Origin: Bacillota bacterium
GTDB lineage: Bacteria; Bacillota; Clostridia; Oscillospirales; Ruminococcaceae
Length of the DNA: 10,673 bases
NCBI GenBank assembly: GCA_023443315.1
Contig: JAEZVA010000017.1
Coordinates: 1 to 10,673 of the forward strand
Direction: 5' to 3'
Numbering within the stretch: the first letter of the stretch is position 1; each line of letters starts with the position of its first letter. The notes below the pieces were generated by a model. The model did not search any database. It was given only the letters and a program-made list of their open reading frames with translations, and had not been told where the DNA came from. A program made the translations under genes and the position numbers. Of this stretch, positions 1-6,633 are shown piece by piece.

Positions 1-506
1 CGGTTGCAGTCGATATCCGAAAACCGCACCACGCGCTCGCCCACAATCGGGGCGTGTTCCGTCTGGCGCACCCGCAACCCCGTTACGGCGTAGTCCTTCT
101 CCTCCAGCGACGGGATGATGTCGTACGTAAGCTCATCCGGGCGCACGATGCGGTGGGTTGTGGTATCCGCCGCCACCCAGGTGGTCTCGACAAACAAAAG
201 CTCGCTGCCGTCCTCGGCGTAGAAGGTGCAGTCACGTAGCAGGGTTGCCCCCTTGGGCTTGCGGGGGGTCGTCTCAATACGGATGCGCTCGCCGCCCACG
301 GGCAGACGGTTGATCGTCATACCCTCCTTGGCAAGCAGCAGCACCACGCCGTCCGCCGCCATGCGGTAATAGGTCAGCCCCAGGCTGTCGAGATGCGCGC
401 CGCCCATCTGCTGTACATGCCGCATGATGTTTGAGATTCGCATGCGGTTGTTTACGTCGCATTCGGGGTAGGGCACGGTAAACGAAACGGTATAGGATGT
501 TTGCAT
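1..506 (-). CDS. Acyl-ACP thioesterase, FatA-like double-hotdog protein (5' part, runs off left edge)
   Basis: This reading frame opens at the ATG at 506-504 and stays open for 168 codons to the left edge, so the C-terminal part is missing. An AAGGAG ribosome binding site lies about 10 nt upstream. The N-terminus (residues 8-42, with ECDVNNRMRISNIMRHVQQM and then GGAHLDSLG) fits the first hotdog domain of bacterial acyl-ACP thioesterases of the plant FatA/FatB family. Residues 105-145 (ETTWVAADTTTHRIVRPDE) are the end of that domain, and RFSDIDCN at the edge looks like the start of the second hotdog domain. Members release fatty acids from acyl-carrier protein in the cytoplasm; chain-length preference cannot be read from this half. 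The gene stands alone behind a 650-base repeat spacer, and no clear promoter was found. A related 4HBT-type thioesterase with another substrate is the main alternative. Confidence 0.82.
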   Translation of the reverse strand, partial: MQTSYTVSFTVPYPECDVNNRMRISNIMRHVQQMGGAHLDSLGLTYYRMAADGVVLLLAKEGMTINRLPVGGERIRIETTPRKPKGATLLRDCTFYAEDGSELLFVETTWVAADTTTHRIVRPDELTYDIIPSLEEKDYAVTGLRVRQTEHAPIVGERVVRFSDIDCN

Positions 507-1159
507 TTGTCTCTATCTCCTTGCTGCATGGATTATTGGCTTTGCCGGTGGGGGTGGCGTCCCCGACGTCCCGTGGCTTGGAATAAAGAGGGTTTCGCCT
601 TCGGGCGACCTACTTTTTTTGCTTGAAAAAAGTAGGCAAAAACAAGCCGAAATAGAGCTGAGAACCTGAGAACCGTAGGTTCTCATAATACCAAGCTTTA
701 GCTTGGCTATGCGAAGGTTCTCAAAATGCCAACCGAAGGTTGGCTATGCCCCCTTGAATCCCGGGGTGTCGAAGCACGGGCGAAGAATAATGGGTGTTCT
801 ACCCACGAAGAACTGTCGCATCGCGAAGCAAAGCTTCGCATTATGAAAACCTACGGTTTTCGTTTGCATCAAATGGCAGAGGGAGGAGTTTGATGCAAAC
901 GTCAAATGCATGCGCATTTGATTCCCTCTACGTTCTATCGGAATGGTTCCGATTCGCCCGTGCAGGTTGCACTCCTCCCTATCGGTAAGCTTCAATATTT
1001 TAGCCACAGTTGTAAAAGAACCACAGAAACCAAGGAACCAGAAAACTGAAGGTTTTCAGAATGCAAACTTGCTTCACTATTCGCCCTTGTACCTAAATAT
1101 TTCATATAGCAAAAACATCAGGTTTTCATCACAACCAAAATTCCAGACGTAGGGGCGAT
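507..1159. repeat. Gene-free spacer filled with short palindromes
   Basis: No gene is supported here; the short open frames on both strands run through palindromes and lack ribosome binding sites. Visible inverted repeats are: a GTCCCCGAC core at 559-567; an 11-bp stem at 609-636 (CCTACTTTTTT, loop TGCTTG); GAGAACC-GTA-GGTTCTC at 668-684; CCAAGCT-TT-AGCTTGG at 691-706; CCAACC-GAA-GGTTGG at 729-743; GCGAAGC-AAA-GCTTCGC at 823-839; GAAAACC-TAC-GGTTTTC at 845-861; TCAAATGC-ATGC-GCATTTGA at 902-921; ATCGGAA-TGG-TTCCGAT at 937-953; GTGCA-GGT-TGCAC at 960-972; and an imperfect GAAAAC/GTTTTC pair at 1041-1057. Several are joined by ATAATA, CTATGC, AAAATG or ATTATG linkers. The right end (GTAGGGGCGATTATCA, 1149-1164) is the left half of a palindrome split by the insertion sequence. 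Confidence 0.75.
823..861. repeat. Double-hairpin repeat, copy 1
   Basis: Two perfect 7-bp hairpins, GCGAAGC-AAA-GCTTCGC (823-839) and GAAAACC-TAC-GGTTTTC (845-861), are joined by ATTAT. A second copy lies at 9552-9590. The first hairpin and the linker are identical in the two copies. The second hairpin differs by a paired change in both arms that keeps the stem intact, plus one loop base. It is an intergenic repeat of unknown function. Confidence 0.75.
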
Positions 1160-1164
1160 TATCA
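1160..1164. repeat. Target site duplication TATCA, left copy
   Basis: TATCA immediately precedes the TGT terminus of the element and is repeated immediately after its ACA terminus. Five bases is within the usual range for IS481-type elements. The sequence is the centre of the palindrome GGGCGATTATCAATCGCCC. Confidence 0.85.
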
Positions 1165-1212
1165 TGTCAAGAGTAGGATTGTTTACACAAGTGCAAGAGG
1201 ATTGTTTACAGA
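1165..1212. repeat. Left terminal inverted repeat of the insertion sequence
   Basis: The left end aligns with the reverse complement of 2406-2457, sharing the outer TGT, GAGTAG, and two spaced GTTTACA motifs. The transposase stop codon (1216-1214) lies at the inner edge of this repeat. Confidence 0.85.
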
Positions 1213-1213
1213 A

Positions 1214-2356
1214 TTACAGTCTACAAATGCTGCGATTTAACCGAGAACCAGTGGCAGCATCAAATTCAGCGATTCTGAAATTACGATAGCAAACAATGAA
1301 TGAGTCGGCATAGGGACTGGGGCGAAACTCAACATACTCGTCGCTCATTGTTTCTCTAAGATAGACCTGAAAGCTGTTGAAACGAACATACCCCCAACTG
1401 TTTACTTTGATCACATGATGTTGTCCGCCATATTCATACCGGCGGATGTCGTCTTTATATTGCAGACAGCTGGGTATGTACACTTGAGAAGGGCATTTCA
1501 TTCTAAGTGCTTCATGAGGGCGAACCGTATTATACTTCTCCCTCCAGTATTGCAGTTTGTTGTCTGCTTGCTGAAGATCAGAAAAAGAGTTTTGCATTAA
1601 TAGCTCCTGCTTCATCGTGCGGTGAAATCGCTCTATTTTGCCCTGCGTCTGCGGATGTCTTATCCGACAATGTATTGGTAAAACGTCATGGTTCATTAGC
1701 CATTTCTCAAACTGGGTATATCCTTTTTTAAAGCCTGCAAACTGGGCACCATTATCGGACAGTACTGATTTTGGCATCCCATAGAGCATAAACGCCTCTC
1801 GAAAGCTTTCTGTGACCCCTGACGGGCTTGGCTTCGCCGCTATCAGTACCGAGAATCTGGAGTGGTCATCAAGAATAGTAAGCGGATAACACCGACTCCC
1901 GTCACCAAGTGCAAAGTCACCCTTGAAATCAGTTTGCCACATATCATTGCAATTCTCTTTCTCGAAACGAACGTATGGCTTATGTTTGAGGGATTCTTCA
2001 TAACTTATCCAGCCGTTGCGTTTTAGAATATTATTACAGGTTTTTACACAGGGCAGATTATCATGACCTGCATTTTCAAGAACCTTTCGGATGGTCTTTG
2101 CACCCCAACCGGGATTTTCTCTTCTGACGGATACAATTAACTCTTCCATTGCCGCATTGGTTCTTGTCGGAATGCTCACAGGCACATGGCTGCGGTCACA
2201 GAATCCTTCACCGCTCTGCTCCTGTCTGAGCCATTTATATGCCGTAGGTCTGCTGATATCATATGCCCGGCATAAAGCGCTTAGATTCCTACTCCCTTTA
2301 GCTGCCCGTACAAACTCTTTTCTCTTTTCTTCCACAGTTTGCTCTTTCCAAGGCAT
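1214..2356 (-). CDS. IS481-family DDE transposase
   Basis: The 380-residue protein catalyses cut-and-insert transfer of the surrounding element. Residues 7-45 form a helix-turn-helix (NLSALCRAYDISRPTAYKWL), followed by a second helical DNA-binding stretch at about 65-115. The integrase-like core runs from about 130 to 300, with candidate catalytic residues D143 (MWQTDFKGDF), D201 (LSDNGAQF) and E242 (GKIERFHRTMK). YWREKYNTVRPHEALRMKCPSQVY at 268-291 is the typical region after the core in this family. The C-terminal 80 residues are probably a small beta-rich domain. The ATG at 2356 has a GGGGAG ribosome binding site 7 nt upstream. There is no frameshift or stop, so the enzyme could be active. 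It is one long frame rather than the two overlapping frames of classical IS3 members, which favours IS481. Confidence 0.92.
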   Translation of the reverse strand: MPWKEQTVEEKRKEFVRAAKGSRNLSALCRAYDISRPTAYKWLRQEQSGEGFCDRSHVPVSIPTRTNAAMEELIVSVRRENPGWGAKTIRKVLENAGHDNLPCVKTCNNILKRNGWISYEESLKHKPYVRFEKENCNDMWQTDFKGDFALGDGSRCYPLTILDDHSRFSVLIAAKPSPSGVTESFREAFMLYGMPKSVLSDNGAQFAGFKKGYTQFEKWLMNHDVLPIHCRIRHPQTQGKIERFHRTMKQELLMQNSFSDLQQADNKLQYWREKYNTVRPHEALRMKCPSQVYIPSCLQYKDDIRRYEYGGQHHVIKVNSWGYVRFNSFQVYLRETMSDEYVEFRPSPYADSFIVCYRNFRIAEFDAATGSRLNRSICRL

Positions 2357-2405
2357 CTTGCTCTCCCCTTTCGGTTTGATTCCTTATGCCTTATTTTATC
2401 GCAAA

Positions 2406-2457
2406 TCTGTAAACTATCCTATTGCACCATCTGTAAACTATCTTACTACTCTACACA
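2406..2457. repeat. Right terminal inverted repeat of the insertion sequence
   Basis: This is the transposase-start-proximal end. Read on the minus strand it begins TGTGTAGAGTAG and holds two AGTTTACAG motifs 24 bp apart, matching the left end except for a 3-bp insertion and scattered changes. Confidence 0.85.
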
Positions 2458-2462
2458 TATCA
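2458..2462. repeat. Target site duplication TATCA, right copy
   Basis: This is the second copy of the 5-bp duplication. It is followed by ATCGCCC, the right arm of the interrupted target palindrome whose left arm GGGCGAT ends at 1159. Confidence 0.85.
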
Positions 2463-2692
2463 ATCGCCCGCGGGTGACCACAAACCCCACCCGTACGGGG
2501 CGGCGTCGGGGACGCCTCCACGTTACCCATCAATGGCGGTAACATCCAACCGATTACAACGCCAACCAACGGTTGACAATGCCCGCGCTACTCGTTTCCA
2601 CCAATTTCGTCGGGCAAATCCCGCATTACAAACGACAGGGAAAGCCTTGCCGCTTGCGGCTCGGTTTCCCTGCTCTGCTTTTTTTATGTGTT
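2463..2692. repeat. Spacer with GGCGTC-GGG-GACGCC palindrome and other hairpins
   Basis: The stretch begins with ATCGCCC, the right arm of the palindrome split by the insertion sequence. It contains GGCGTC-GGG-GACGCC (2502-2516), with the GTCGGGGAC core seen in five other spacer positions, and CAACC-AAC-GGTTG (2563-2575), related to the CCAACC-GAA-GGTTGG unit at 729-743. CGGG and CCCG arms occur around 2610-2622, and a larger hairpin lies at 2636-2672. No gene is supported. Confidence 0.65.
2636..2685. terminator. Hairpin downstream of the zinc-ribbon gene, possible terminator
   Basis: CAGGGAAA (2636-2643) pairs with TTTCCCTG (2665-2672), enclosing a second stem GCCGC-TT-GCGGC (2649-2660). 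A run of seven T lies at 2679-2685 on the plus strand, six bases after the stem. The hairpin is about 20 nt past the stop codon of the minus-strand gene and could end that transcript, but the T-run faces the other way. It may be a bidirectional terminator or a repeat. Confidence 0.4.
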
Positions 2693-3091
2693 TTATGCAA
2701 GCATTCCGCAGGCGGCAAGCAAAACGCCGAGCACAATCTGAATCACCGCGCACGCCACAACGGTGGTAAGCATTGTTTTGGCAAGGTCGTTGTCGCCCTG
2801 ACCGAGGTAATATAGCGCCATAATTAGACCAATCAAAGGCAGAAAAATGGCAATCACATAATGCCACCATCTCGCGACGGATTGCCGCGCATAGGCGCTA
2901 GTTACCACCGGGTCGTATACCGCAAGCTGCCCGCCGCAGTCCTCACAACGCTCGGCTCTGGGCAAATAGATCGTACGGCATTTCGGGCACACCTTTTGAT
3001 AGGGTGCGGTGTTCTGGAGTACCTTGCGGCAGGAAAAGCAGGTGGTGCGATCCTCGCCGTTAAGCTCCCCACATTTCGGACAGGTTTTCAT
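2693..3091 (-). CDS. Small membrane protein with two N-terminal zinc ribbons
   Basis: This 132-residue protein is not one I can name. Eight cysteines form two zinc-ribbon pairs: CPKC (4, 7) with CFSC (18, 21), and CPKC (35, 38) with CEDC (49, 52). After a short linker come two hydrophobic segments at about 76-97 and 107-131, so the ribbons are probably anchored to the inner face of the membrane; this is inference. A GGGGAGG ribosome binding site lies 8 nt before the ATG at 3091. The gene starts only 38 bases after the serS stop with no terminator between, so it is probably cotranscribed with serS. Small proteins of this design are common and mostly uncharacterised in Clostridia. The coding call is firm; the role is unknown. 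Confidence 0.85.
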   Translation of the reverse strand: MKTCPKCGELNGEDRTTCFSCRKVLQNTAPYQKVCPKCRTIYLPRAERCEDCGGQLAVYDPVVTSAYARQSVARWWHYVIAIFLPLIGLIMALYYLGQGDNDLAKTMLTTVVACAVIQIVLGVLLAACGMLA

Positions 3092-3129
3092 CCATGCGTC
3101 CTCCCCTGTTCGTCCTGTTTATTCTAGCT

Positions 3130-4404
3130 TTACGCCTTTATCACATCGGTTCCCATATAGGGGCGCAGTGCCTCGGGCACGGTGATGCTGCCGTCGGGGT
3201 TCTGGTAGTTCTCTAAGATGGCGGCAAGCGTTCTGCCCACCGCAACGCCAGAGCCGTTTAGGGTGTGCACAAACTGGGTTTTATCCTGCTGGCTGTTCTT
3301 AAAGCGGATGTTTGCGCGCCGTGCCTGATAGCTCTCAAAGTTCGAGCAGCTCGAGATCTCCACGTAGCGGCCATATGAGGGCATCCATACCTCGATGTCG
3401 TAGGTCTTTGCGCTGCTAAAGCCTAGGTCGCCCGCGCACAGGCATACCACACGGTAGGGCAGCCCCAACCCCTGCAATACGCGCTCGGCATCGTTTGTCA
3501 AAGCTTCGAGCGCCTCGTAGGACTGCTCGGGGGTGGTGAACTTCACAAGCTCCACCTTATTAAACTGATGCTGGCGGATAACGCCCTTCTGGTCGCGTCC
3601 GGCAGCACCCACCTCGCCGCGGAAGCAGGCGGAGTAGGCGGCGTAGCACACGGGCAGGGCGGTTCCGTCCATAATCTCATCGCGGTGCATGTTGGTAACG
3701 GGCACCTCGGCGGTGGGAATCAAGAAATAATCCTCCCCCGCAAGCTTGTAGGCGTCGTCCTCAAACTTTGGCAGCTGACCCGTTCCGGTCATCGACGCGC
3801 GGTTAACGAGAAACGGCGGGAACACCTCGGTGTAGCCGTGTGCGGTGTGGGTGTTTAAGAAGTAGCTGATGATGCTGCGCTCCAGGCGCGCACCCAAGCC
3901 CTTGATAAAATGAAACCGTGCGCCGGTCACCTTCGCGGCGGTCTCGGGGTCAAGAATACCCAGTGCGCTGCCCAAATCCCAGTGGGGCTTTGGCTCATAC
4001 TCAAAGACGCGGGGCTCGCCCACACGGCGCAGCTCGCGGTTTTGGCTGTCGTCCGCACCGTCGGGCACGTCGGCGTTTGGGGTGTTGGGGATGTTGAGCA
4101 GCAGATTACGCTGACGCTCCTCCAGCTCGCTAATCTCGGCGGCGCACGCCTTTATCTGGTCGGAGAGCTTCTTCATCTCGTCCATGATCTTTGTAATGTC
4201 CCCGCCCGCCTGCTTGACGGCAGGAATCTGCTTGTTTGCCTTGTTCTGCTCGGCGCGCATCGCGTCTGCCTTGCTGCTTACCTCGCGGCGACGCACGTCA
4301 ATCTCCAGTATCTCGTCGATAATCGGTGCATAGTCCTTGTTTCTTCTGGCAAGTGCCGCCTTTACGGCGTCTGCATCCTCACGGATGATTCTAATATCAA
4401 GCAT
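3130..4404 (-). CDS. serS: Seryl-tRNA synthetase
   Basis: The 424-residue length is normal for this class II enzyme, which uses ATP to attach serine to tRNA-Ser in the cytoplasm. Residues 1-110 form the long antiparallel coiled-coil arm that grips the tRNA variable loop (charged heptads such as ISELEERQRNLLLNIPN). The catalytic domain follows, with TAEVP at 231-235, motif 2 at about 259-290 (CFRGEVGAAGRDQKGVIRQH) and motif 3 at about 380-401 (TLNGSGVAVGRTLAAILENY). The ATG at 4404 has AAAGGAG about 11 nt upstream. The gap from the parB stop is only about 100 bases and holds a weak GC-rich stem but no T-box leader, so serS is probably read through from parAB. The downstream zinc-ribbon gene is 38 bases away. 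Confidence 0.97.
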   Translation of the reverse strand: MLDIRIIREDADAVKAALARRNKDYAPIIDEILEIDVRRREVSSKADAMRAEQNKANKQIPAVKQAGGDITKIMDEMKKLSDQIKACAAEISELEERQRNLLLNIPNTPNADVPDGADDSQNRELRRVGEPRVFEYEPKPHWDLGSALGILDPETAAKVTGARFHFIKGLGARLERSIISYFLNTHTAHGYTEVFPPFLVNRASMTGTGQLPKFEDDAYKLAGEDYFLIPTAEVPVTNMHRDEIMDGTALPVCYAAYSACFRGEVGAAGRDQKGVIRQHQFNKVELVKFTTPEQSYEALEALTNDAERVLQGLGLPYRVVCLCAGDLGFSSAKTYDIEVWMPSYGRYVEISSCSNFESYQARRANIRFKNSQQDKTQFVHTLNGSGVAVGRTLAAILENYQNPDGSITVPEALRPYMGTDVIKA

Positions 4405-4505
4405 TGTATTTCATGCTCCTTTTGTTTGATGTGTTTAATAAGCGAGTGAATTTTAACTATTACTGCTTGCAAGGGCGGCGTAATGTCCGCACCCTTACCG
4501 CGACG

Positions 4506-5372
4506 TTATCTGTCTTTACCCGCCAGGCGGGACGCAATGTCCGCCAGATCCTGCTTGTCAAAAAACGCAATCTCCAGAACGCCCTGCTCCTTCGCTCCCT
4601 CGGTAACCTTTATCTTTCGCCCAAGCTCCGCGTGCAGAGCAAGCTCCATCTCGGTGTAGAAGCTGTCGCGCAGGGGCTTGTTTTTGCCTGCTGACGGCTT
4701 GCTTTCGCCTTTTTTGTCCGCCTTTGCCAGACGCTCCACGTCGCGGACGGTCAGTTCCTTTTTTATAATCTCGCTCGCAAGCTCTTTAACACGCGCCTTG
4801 TCCTCTACCGTAATCAGCGCGCGGGCGTGACCGCTTGATAGCCTGCCATCGGCGACCATCTGCCGCACCTCGTCGGGTAAGCCCAAGAGACGTACCGCGT
4901 TTGCCACGGCGGGGCGGGATTTATTTACCCGCTGTGCCACCTGCTCCTGCGTCAGCCCGTAGGTGTCCATCAAGACGCGGTAGCCCTCCGCTTCCTCTAC
5001 GGGGTTCAGATCCTCGCGCTGCAGGTTCTCTATCAGTGCAAGCTCCATCGCCTCGCTGTCGCTCATCTCTTTAATTAAGGCGGGTAGCTCACTTAAGCCT
5101 GCCATCCTAGCCGCTCTCCAACGGCGTTCGCCCGCCACCAGCTGATAGCTGCCGTCGGTCATGGGGCGCACCAGCACCGGCGTGATTACCCCGTGCTGAC
5201 GGATGGAGTCGGCAAGCTCGGCGAGTGCTGTATCGTCAAACTTCTTTCTCGGCTGGGCACGGTTTGGTTCGATTTCGGTGATGGGCAGTGTAACCGTTCC
5301 ACCGCCATCGGGCGTGGTGTTATCGGCAAACAATGCATCCAAGCCCTTGCCTAGTCCCCTGTTCTTTGCCAT
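4506..5372 (-). CDS. parB: Chromosome partition protein ParB (Spo0J)
   Basis: ParB is a CTP-dependent DNA clamp that loads at parS near the origin, spreads on flanking DNA, recruits condensin and stimulates ParA. The protein has the usual size and order, numbered from the start chosen here (288 residues): N-terminal ParA-contact motif GLGKGLDALF (6-15), CTPase motifs GERRWR (81-86) and ENLQRE (115-120), helix-turn-helix about 141-166 (TQEQVAQRVNKSRPAVANAV), and a C-terminal dimerisation domain from about 230. SR in the recognition helix and SGHARAL just after it are the ParB-type residues at positions that differ in Noc. An ATG four codons upstream (5384) abuts AAAGGA with no spacing. The ATG at 5372 has that site 12 nt upstream and gives the canonical MAKNRGLGKG start, so I prefer it. 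The gene follows parA by 46 bases and is probably in one operon with it. Confidence 0.96.
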   Translation of the reverse strand: MAKNRGLGKGLDALFADNTTPDGGGTVTLPITEIEPNRAQPRKKFDDTALAELADSIRQHGVITPVLVRPMTDGSYQLVAGERRWRAARMAGLSELPALIKEMSDSEAMELALIENLQREDLNPVEEAEGYRVLMDTYGLTQEQVAQRVNKSRPAVANAVRLLGLPDEVRQMVADGRLSSGHARALITVEDKARVKELASEIIKKELTVRDVERLAKADKKGESKPSAGKNKPLRDSFYTEMELALHAELGRKIKVTEGAKEQGVLEIAFFDKQDLADIASRLAGKDR

Positions 5373-5418
5373 CTCTGTACTCATTCCTTTGCTGCTTAGT
5401 GGGTTTGCTTTTTATGTG

Positions 5419-6189
5419 TTATTTCTTTTTATTCTTTGTAATTAGCTCCGCGGCTAGCTCGTTGTACGCAAGCGTGCCCTTGGAGGATGCATCGTAATAC
5501 AGGATCGGCTGCCCATAGCTGGGCGCCTCGGAGATGCGCACATTGCGCGGGATGACGCTTGCGTATACCTTTTGGGGAAAGAACCGCTTGACCTCGTCCA
5601 CCACCTGTACGGTCAGGTTCAGCCGTGCATCGTACATCGTAAGCAGTACGCCCTCGATATCGAGCTGCGGGTTATACAGCCGCTTTACCTGCCTGATGGT
5701 CGCAACCAGCTGGCTTAGCCCTTCGAGCGCGTAGTATTCGCACTGGATGGGCACGAGCACCGTATCGCACGCGGTTAACCCGTTCAGGGTAATCAGCCCA
5801 AGTGACGGCGGGCAGTCGACAAAGATATAATCATAGCTATCGCGCACCTGAGACAGGGCGTATTTAAGGCGTGTCTCCCTGTTAGAAAGGTCTACAAGCT
5901 CAATCTCCGCGCCTGCAAGCGAGATGTTTGACGGCACAACGTCTACGTTCTTGTACGGGCTGTGCACAACTACCTCCGTCGTTTTGGCGTTGCCGATTAG
6001 CACATCGTACACCGACACGGCAATCGAGCGTTTCTCGATGCCAAGCCCGCTTGTGGCGTTGCCCTGAGGGTCGATGTCCACCAGTAGCACCTTCTTGCCC
6101 TTTGCGCCCACCGCCGCCGCGAGGTTTACCGCCGTTGTAGTTTTGCCTACCCCGCCCTTTTGGTTTGCTATGGTTATTATCTTACCCAT
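5419..6189 (-). CDS. parA: Chromosome partition ATPase ParA (Soj)
   Basis: The 256-residue protein is a Walker-type ATPase that dimerises on nucleoid DNA and works with ParB to segregate origins and, in Bacillus, to control DnaA. The deviant Walker A motif KGGVGKTT is at 11-18, switch region DIDPQGNAT at 38-46, and Walker B VDCPPS at 124-129. RNVRISEAPSYGQPI (215-229) is the conserved C-terminal signature near DNA-binding arginines. The frame stays open further upstream to 6336, but the ATG at 6189 has the strong site GGTGGAG 11 nt before it and gives the standard MGKIITIANQKGG start, so the extra 49 residues are rejected. An extended -10 promoter lies about 105 bases upstream and two parS-like sites lie further upstream, which suggests local control by ParB; that is inference. 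Confidence 0.96.
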   Translation of the reverse strand: MGKIITIANQKGGVGKTTTAVNLAAAVGAKGKKVLLVDIDPQGNATSGLGIEKRSIAVSVYDVLIGNAKTTEVVVHSPYKNVDVVPSNISLAGAEIELVDLSNRETRLKYALSQVRDSYDYIFVDCPPSLGLITLNGLTACDTVLVPIQCEYYALEGLSQLVATIRQVKRLYNPQLDIEGVLLTMYDARLNLTVQVVDEVKRFFPQKVYASVIPRNVRISEAPSYGQPILYYDASSKGTLAYNELAAELITKNKKK

Positions 6190-6294
6190 CTTTTTCTTTA
6201 CTCCACCTTTGCTGTTCGTTGTGCCAATTGGGTGGCCGCTTACGTCGGTTGCTTGTCCGCGTTTGGGAGAATGCCCCTTTGCGGCAATGGAATT

Positions 6295-6303
6295 ATTATA
6301 CCA
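6295..6303 (-). promoter_or_regulatory. Candidate extended -10 promoter of parA-parB
   Basis: On the minus strand the sequence reads TGGTATAAT, a perfect TATAAT (6300-6295) with the TGn extension. The -35 region at 17-bp spacing (TTTTAA) is weak, as is common for extended -10 promoters. Transcription would start near 6288, leaving a leader of about 100 nt before parA. Confidence 0.55.
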
Positions 6304-6355
6304 CACCACCCTGCTGTTTAAAAGTATGCAAAGCAAAAACCGATGTTTGCCTTAA

Positions 6356-6371
6356 TGTTTCATGTGAAACA
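6356..6371 (+). promoter_or_regulatory. parS-like ParB-binding site 1
   Basis: TGTTTCATGTGAAACA matches the 16-bp bacterial parS consensus TGTTTCACGTGAAACA at 15 of 16 positions; the difference is in the centre (CATGTG for CACGTG). It lies 167 bases upstream of parA, the classical place for parS. ParB loading here is inferred from the match and the location. Confidence 0.88.
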
Positions 6372-6537
6372 ATCGGGTTTTACGCAGCATAACAGCGTTA
6401 AATCCAGGAACATCGCGCCACAGACCACCAAAGGTAGTTCCATAACCAACCGCAGGACGAAGTAAAACCCAGAAAAGAGAACTGGAAAACTGAGAACCTG
6501 AGAAACGCCCACACATTACCCCGTAAAATCAACCAGT

Positions 6538-6564
6538 AAGGGCGATTATCAATCGCCCTTTTTT
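6538..6564 (+). terminator. GGGCGATTATCAATCGCCC hairpin with T-run
   Basis: AAGGGCGATT (6538-6547) and AATCGCCCTT (6551-6560) form a perfect 10-bp stem with loop ATC. Six T end it at 6559-6564, giving an intrinsic-terminator shape on the plus strand. No plus-strand gene precedes it, so it may instead be a member of the spacer palindrome family, or may stop antisense transcription. It is the intact version of the site split by the insertion sequence at 1160/2458. Confidence 0.55.
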
Positions 6565-6586
6565 CGTTTCGATAGCGGTTAACCAC

Positions 6587-6608
6587 AGGCGAATCATATT
6601 CGCCCTAC
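6587..6608. repeat. GGCGAAT-CAT-ATTCGCC palindrome
   Basis: Arms GGCGAAT (6588-6594) and ATTCGCC (6598-6604) give a 7-bp stem with loop CAT. The following CTAC completes, on the minus strand, a GTAGGG lead-in like that of other spacer palindromes. It lies 9 bases from the second parS-like site. Confidence 0.6.
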
Positions 6609-6617
6609 TACGAAAAC

Positions 6618-6633
6618 TGTTTCACATGAAACA
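6618..6633 (-). promoter_or_regulatory. parS-like ParB-binding site 2
   Basis: TGTTTCACATGAAACA is the exact reverse complement of the site at 6356-6371, so it carries the same single central difference from consensus but in inverted orientation. It ends one base before the stop codon of the acetyltransferase gene. Confidence 0.88.

Larger units (their letters stand above)
1165..2457 (-). mobile_element. Complete IS481-family insertion sequence, 1,293 bp
   Basis: The element starts TGTCAAGAGTAG at 1165 and ends with CTACTCTACACA at 2457, giving TGT...ACA ends. The terminal inverted repeats are about 50 bp and imperfect, with a 3-bp gap. Each carries two copies of a transposase-site-like motif: GGATTGTTTACA at 1176-1187 and 1199-1210 on the left, and the complement of GGATAGTTTACA (2408-2419) and AGATAGTTTACA (2432-2443) on the right, about 23-24 bp apart. 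The 5-bp direct repeat TATCA flanks it at 1160-1164 and 2458-2462. Removing the element and one TATCA restores GGGCGATTATCAATCGCCC, which also occurs uninterrupted at 6540-6558. The single transposase gene is intact. The element appears poorer in GC than its neighbours by eye, in keeping with recent arrival. Confidence 0.9.

Noticed and set aside
758..774. Noc-binding site around CCCGGG
   Set aside because: The known Noc site is ATTTCCCGGGAAAT; here only the central TCCCGGG matches and the arms do not.
744..1152. Three short open frames in the left spacer
   Set aside because: They read through hairpin repeats, overlap each other on both strands and lack ribosome binding sites.
4405..4505. 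T-box riboswitch upstream of serS
   Set aside because: serS in Clostridia often has one, but only about 100 bases separate parB and serS, and no T-box sequence or antiterminator/terminator pair is visible.
6190..6336. N-terminal extension of parA by 49 residues
   Set aside because: It would overlap the TATAAT promoter region, has no ParA-like sequence, and the ATG at 6189 carries GGTGGAG and the canonical MGKIITIANQKGG start.
6398..6586. Small minus-strand open frame of 62 codons between parA and the acetyltransferase gene
   Set aside because: It has no recognisable features and crosses the GGGCGATT palindrome; spacer elements explain the region better.
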